Source: Deltaproteobacteria bacterium
GTDB lineage: Bacteria; Myxococcota; Polyangia; Haliangiales; Haliangiaceae
Direction: 5' to 3'
NCBI GenBank assembly: GCA_018262455.1
Contig: JAGSPR010000416.1
Location: 1 to 5,758, forward strand
DNA: 5,758 nt
Shown in pieces: positions 5,756-5,758 of the stretch. Made by a program: the position numbers and the translations under genes. The first letter of the stretch is position 1. Every line of letters starts with the position of its first letter. Under the pieces are notes generated by a model, which did not search any database, was not told the DNA's origin, and saw only the letters and a list, made by a program, of their open reading frames with translations.

Positions 5756-5758
5756 ATG
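5747..5758 (+). CDS. Probable 5' end of a divergent gene (RBS plus start codon)
   Basis: The last bases read GGGAGG, CAA, ATG. A purine-rich Shine-Dalgarno sequence at 5747-5752 lies three bases before an ATG at 5756-5758, which is the very end of the window. The spacing is slightly short but workable. If real, a plus-strand gene begins here and is transcribed away from the operon. Nothing of its product can be seen. Confidence 0.35.

Overview
The window is strongly GC-rich and tightly packed, with codon third positions dominated by G and C in every gene I accept. The gene content is that of a chromosomal region from a high-GC bacterium. The mix of a CHAD protein, a short Ppx/GppA phosphatase and small stand-alone acyltransferases would suit a myxobacterium-like (Myxococcota) genome, but this lineage call is an impression and not a demonstration. 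I see no mobile element, CRISPR array, tRNA or rRNA.

Left part, plus strand (about 130-2089): a CHAD-domain protein is followed after a 73-bp gap by a Ppx/GppA-family phosphatase. CHAD domains bind inorganic polyphosphate, and Ppx/GppA enzymes hydrolyse polyphosphate or (p)ppGpp, so the pair reads as a small polyphosphate module. A perfect 14-bp palindrome sits in the gap just before the phosphatase start.

Right part, minus strand (5587 down to 2020): five genes in which every junction overlaps. In transcription order they are a GNAT acetyltransferase, a PlsC-type 1-acylglycerol-phosphate acyltransferase, an agmatinase/arginase-family ureohydrolase, a 146-residue protein that looks like a shortened PlsC relative without its catalytic residues, and an M14-type zinc carboxypeptidase/deacylase. 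The junctions overlap by 4, 83, 4 and 19 bp, and both 4-bp junctions have the form GTGA. Only the first gene has a strong Shine-Dalgarno sequence, so the set looks like one translationally coupled operon. One plausible but unproven reading is a pathway that makes or remodels an amine- or amino-acid-containing lipid: the ureohydrolase supplies an amine from a guanidino compound, the GNAT and PlsC enzymes acylate, and the M14 enzyme trims or deacylates.

The operon and the phosphatase gene run into each other and overlap by 70 bp at their 3' ends. At the right edge, about 168 bp without a gene separates the operon start from a probable divergent start codon (ATG with GGGAGG before it) in the last three bases of the window.
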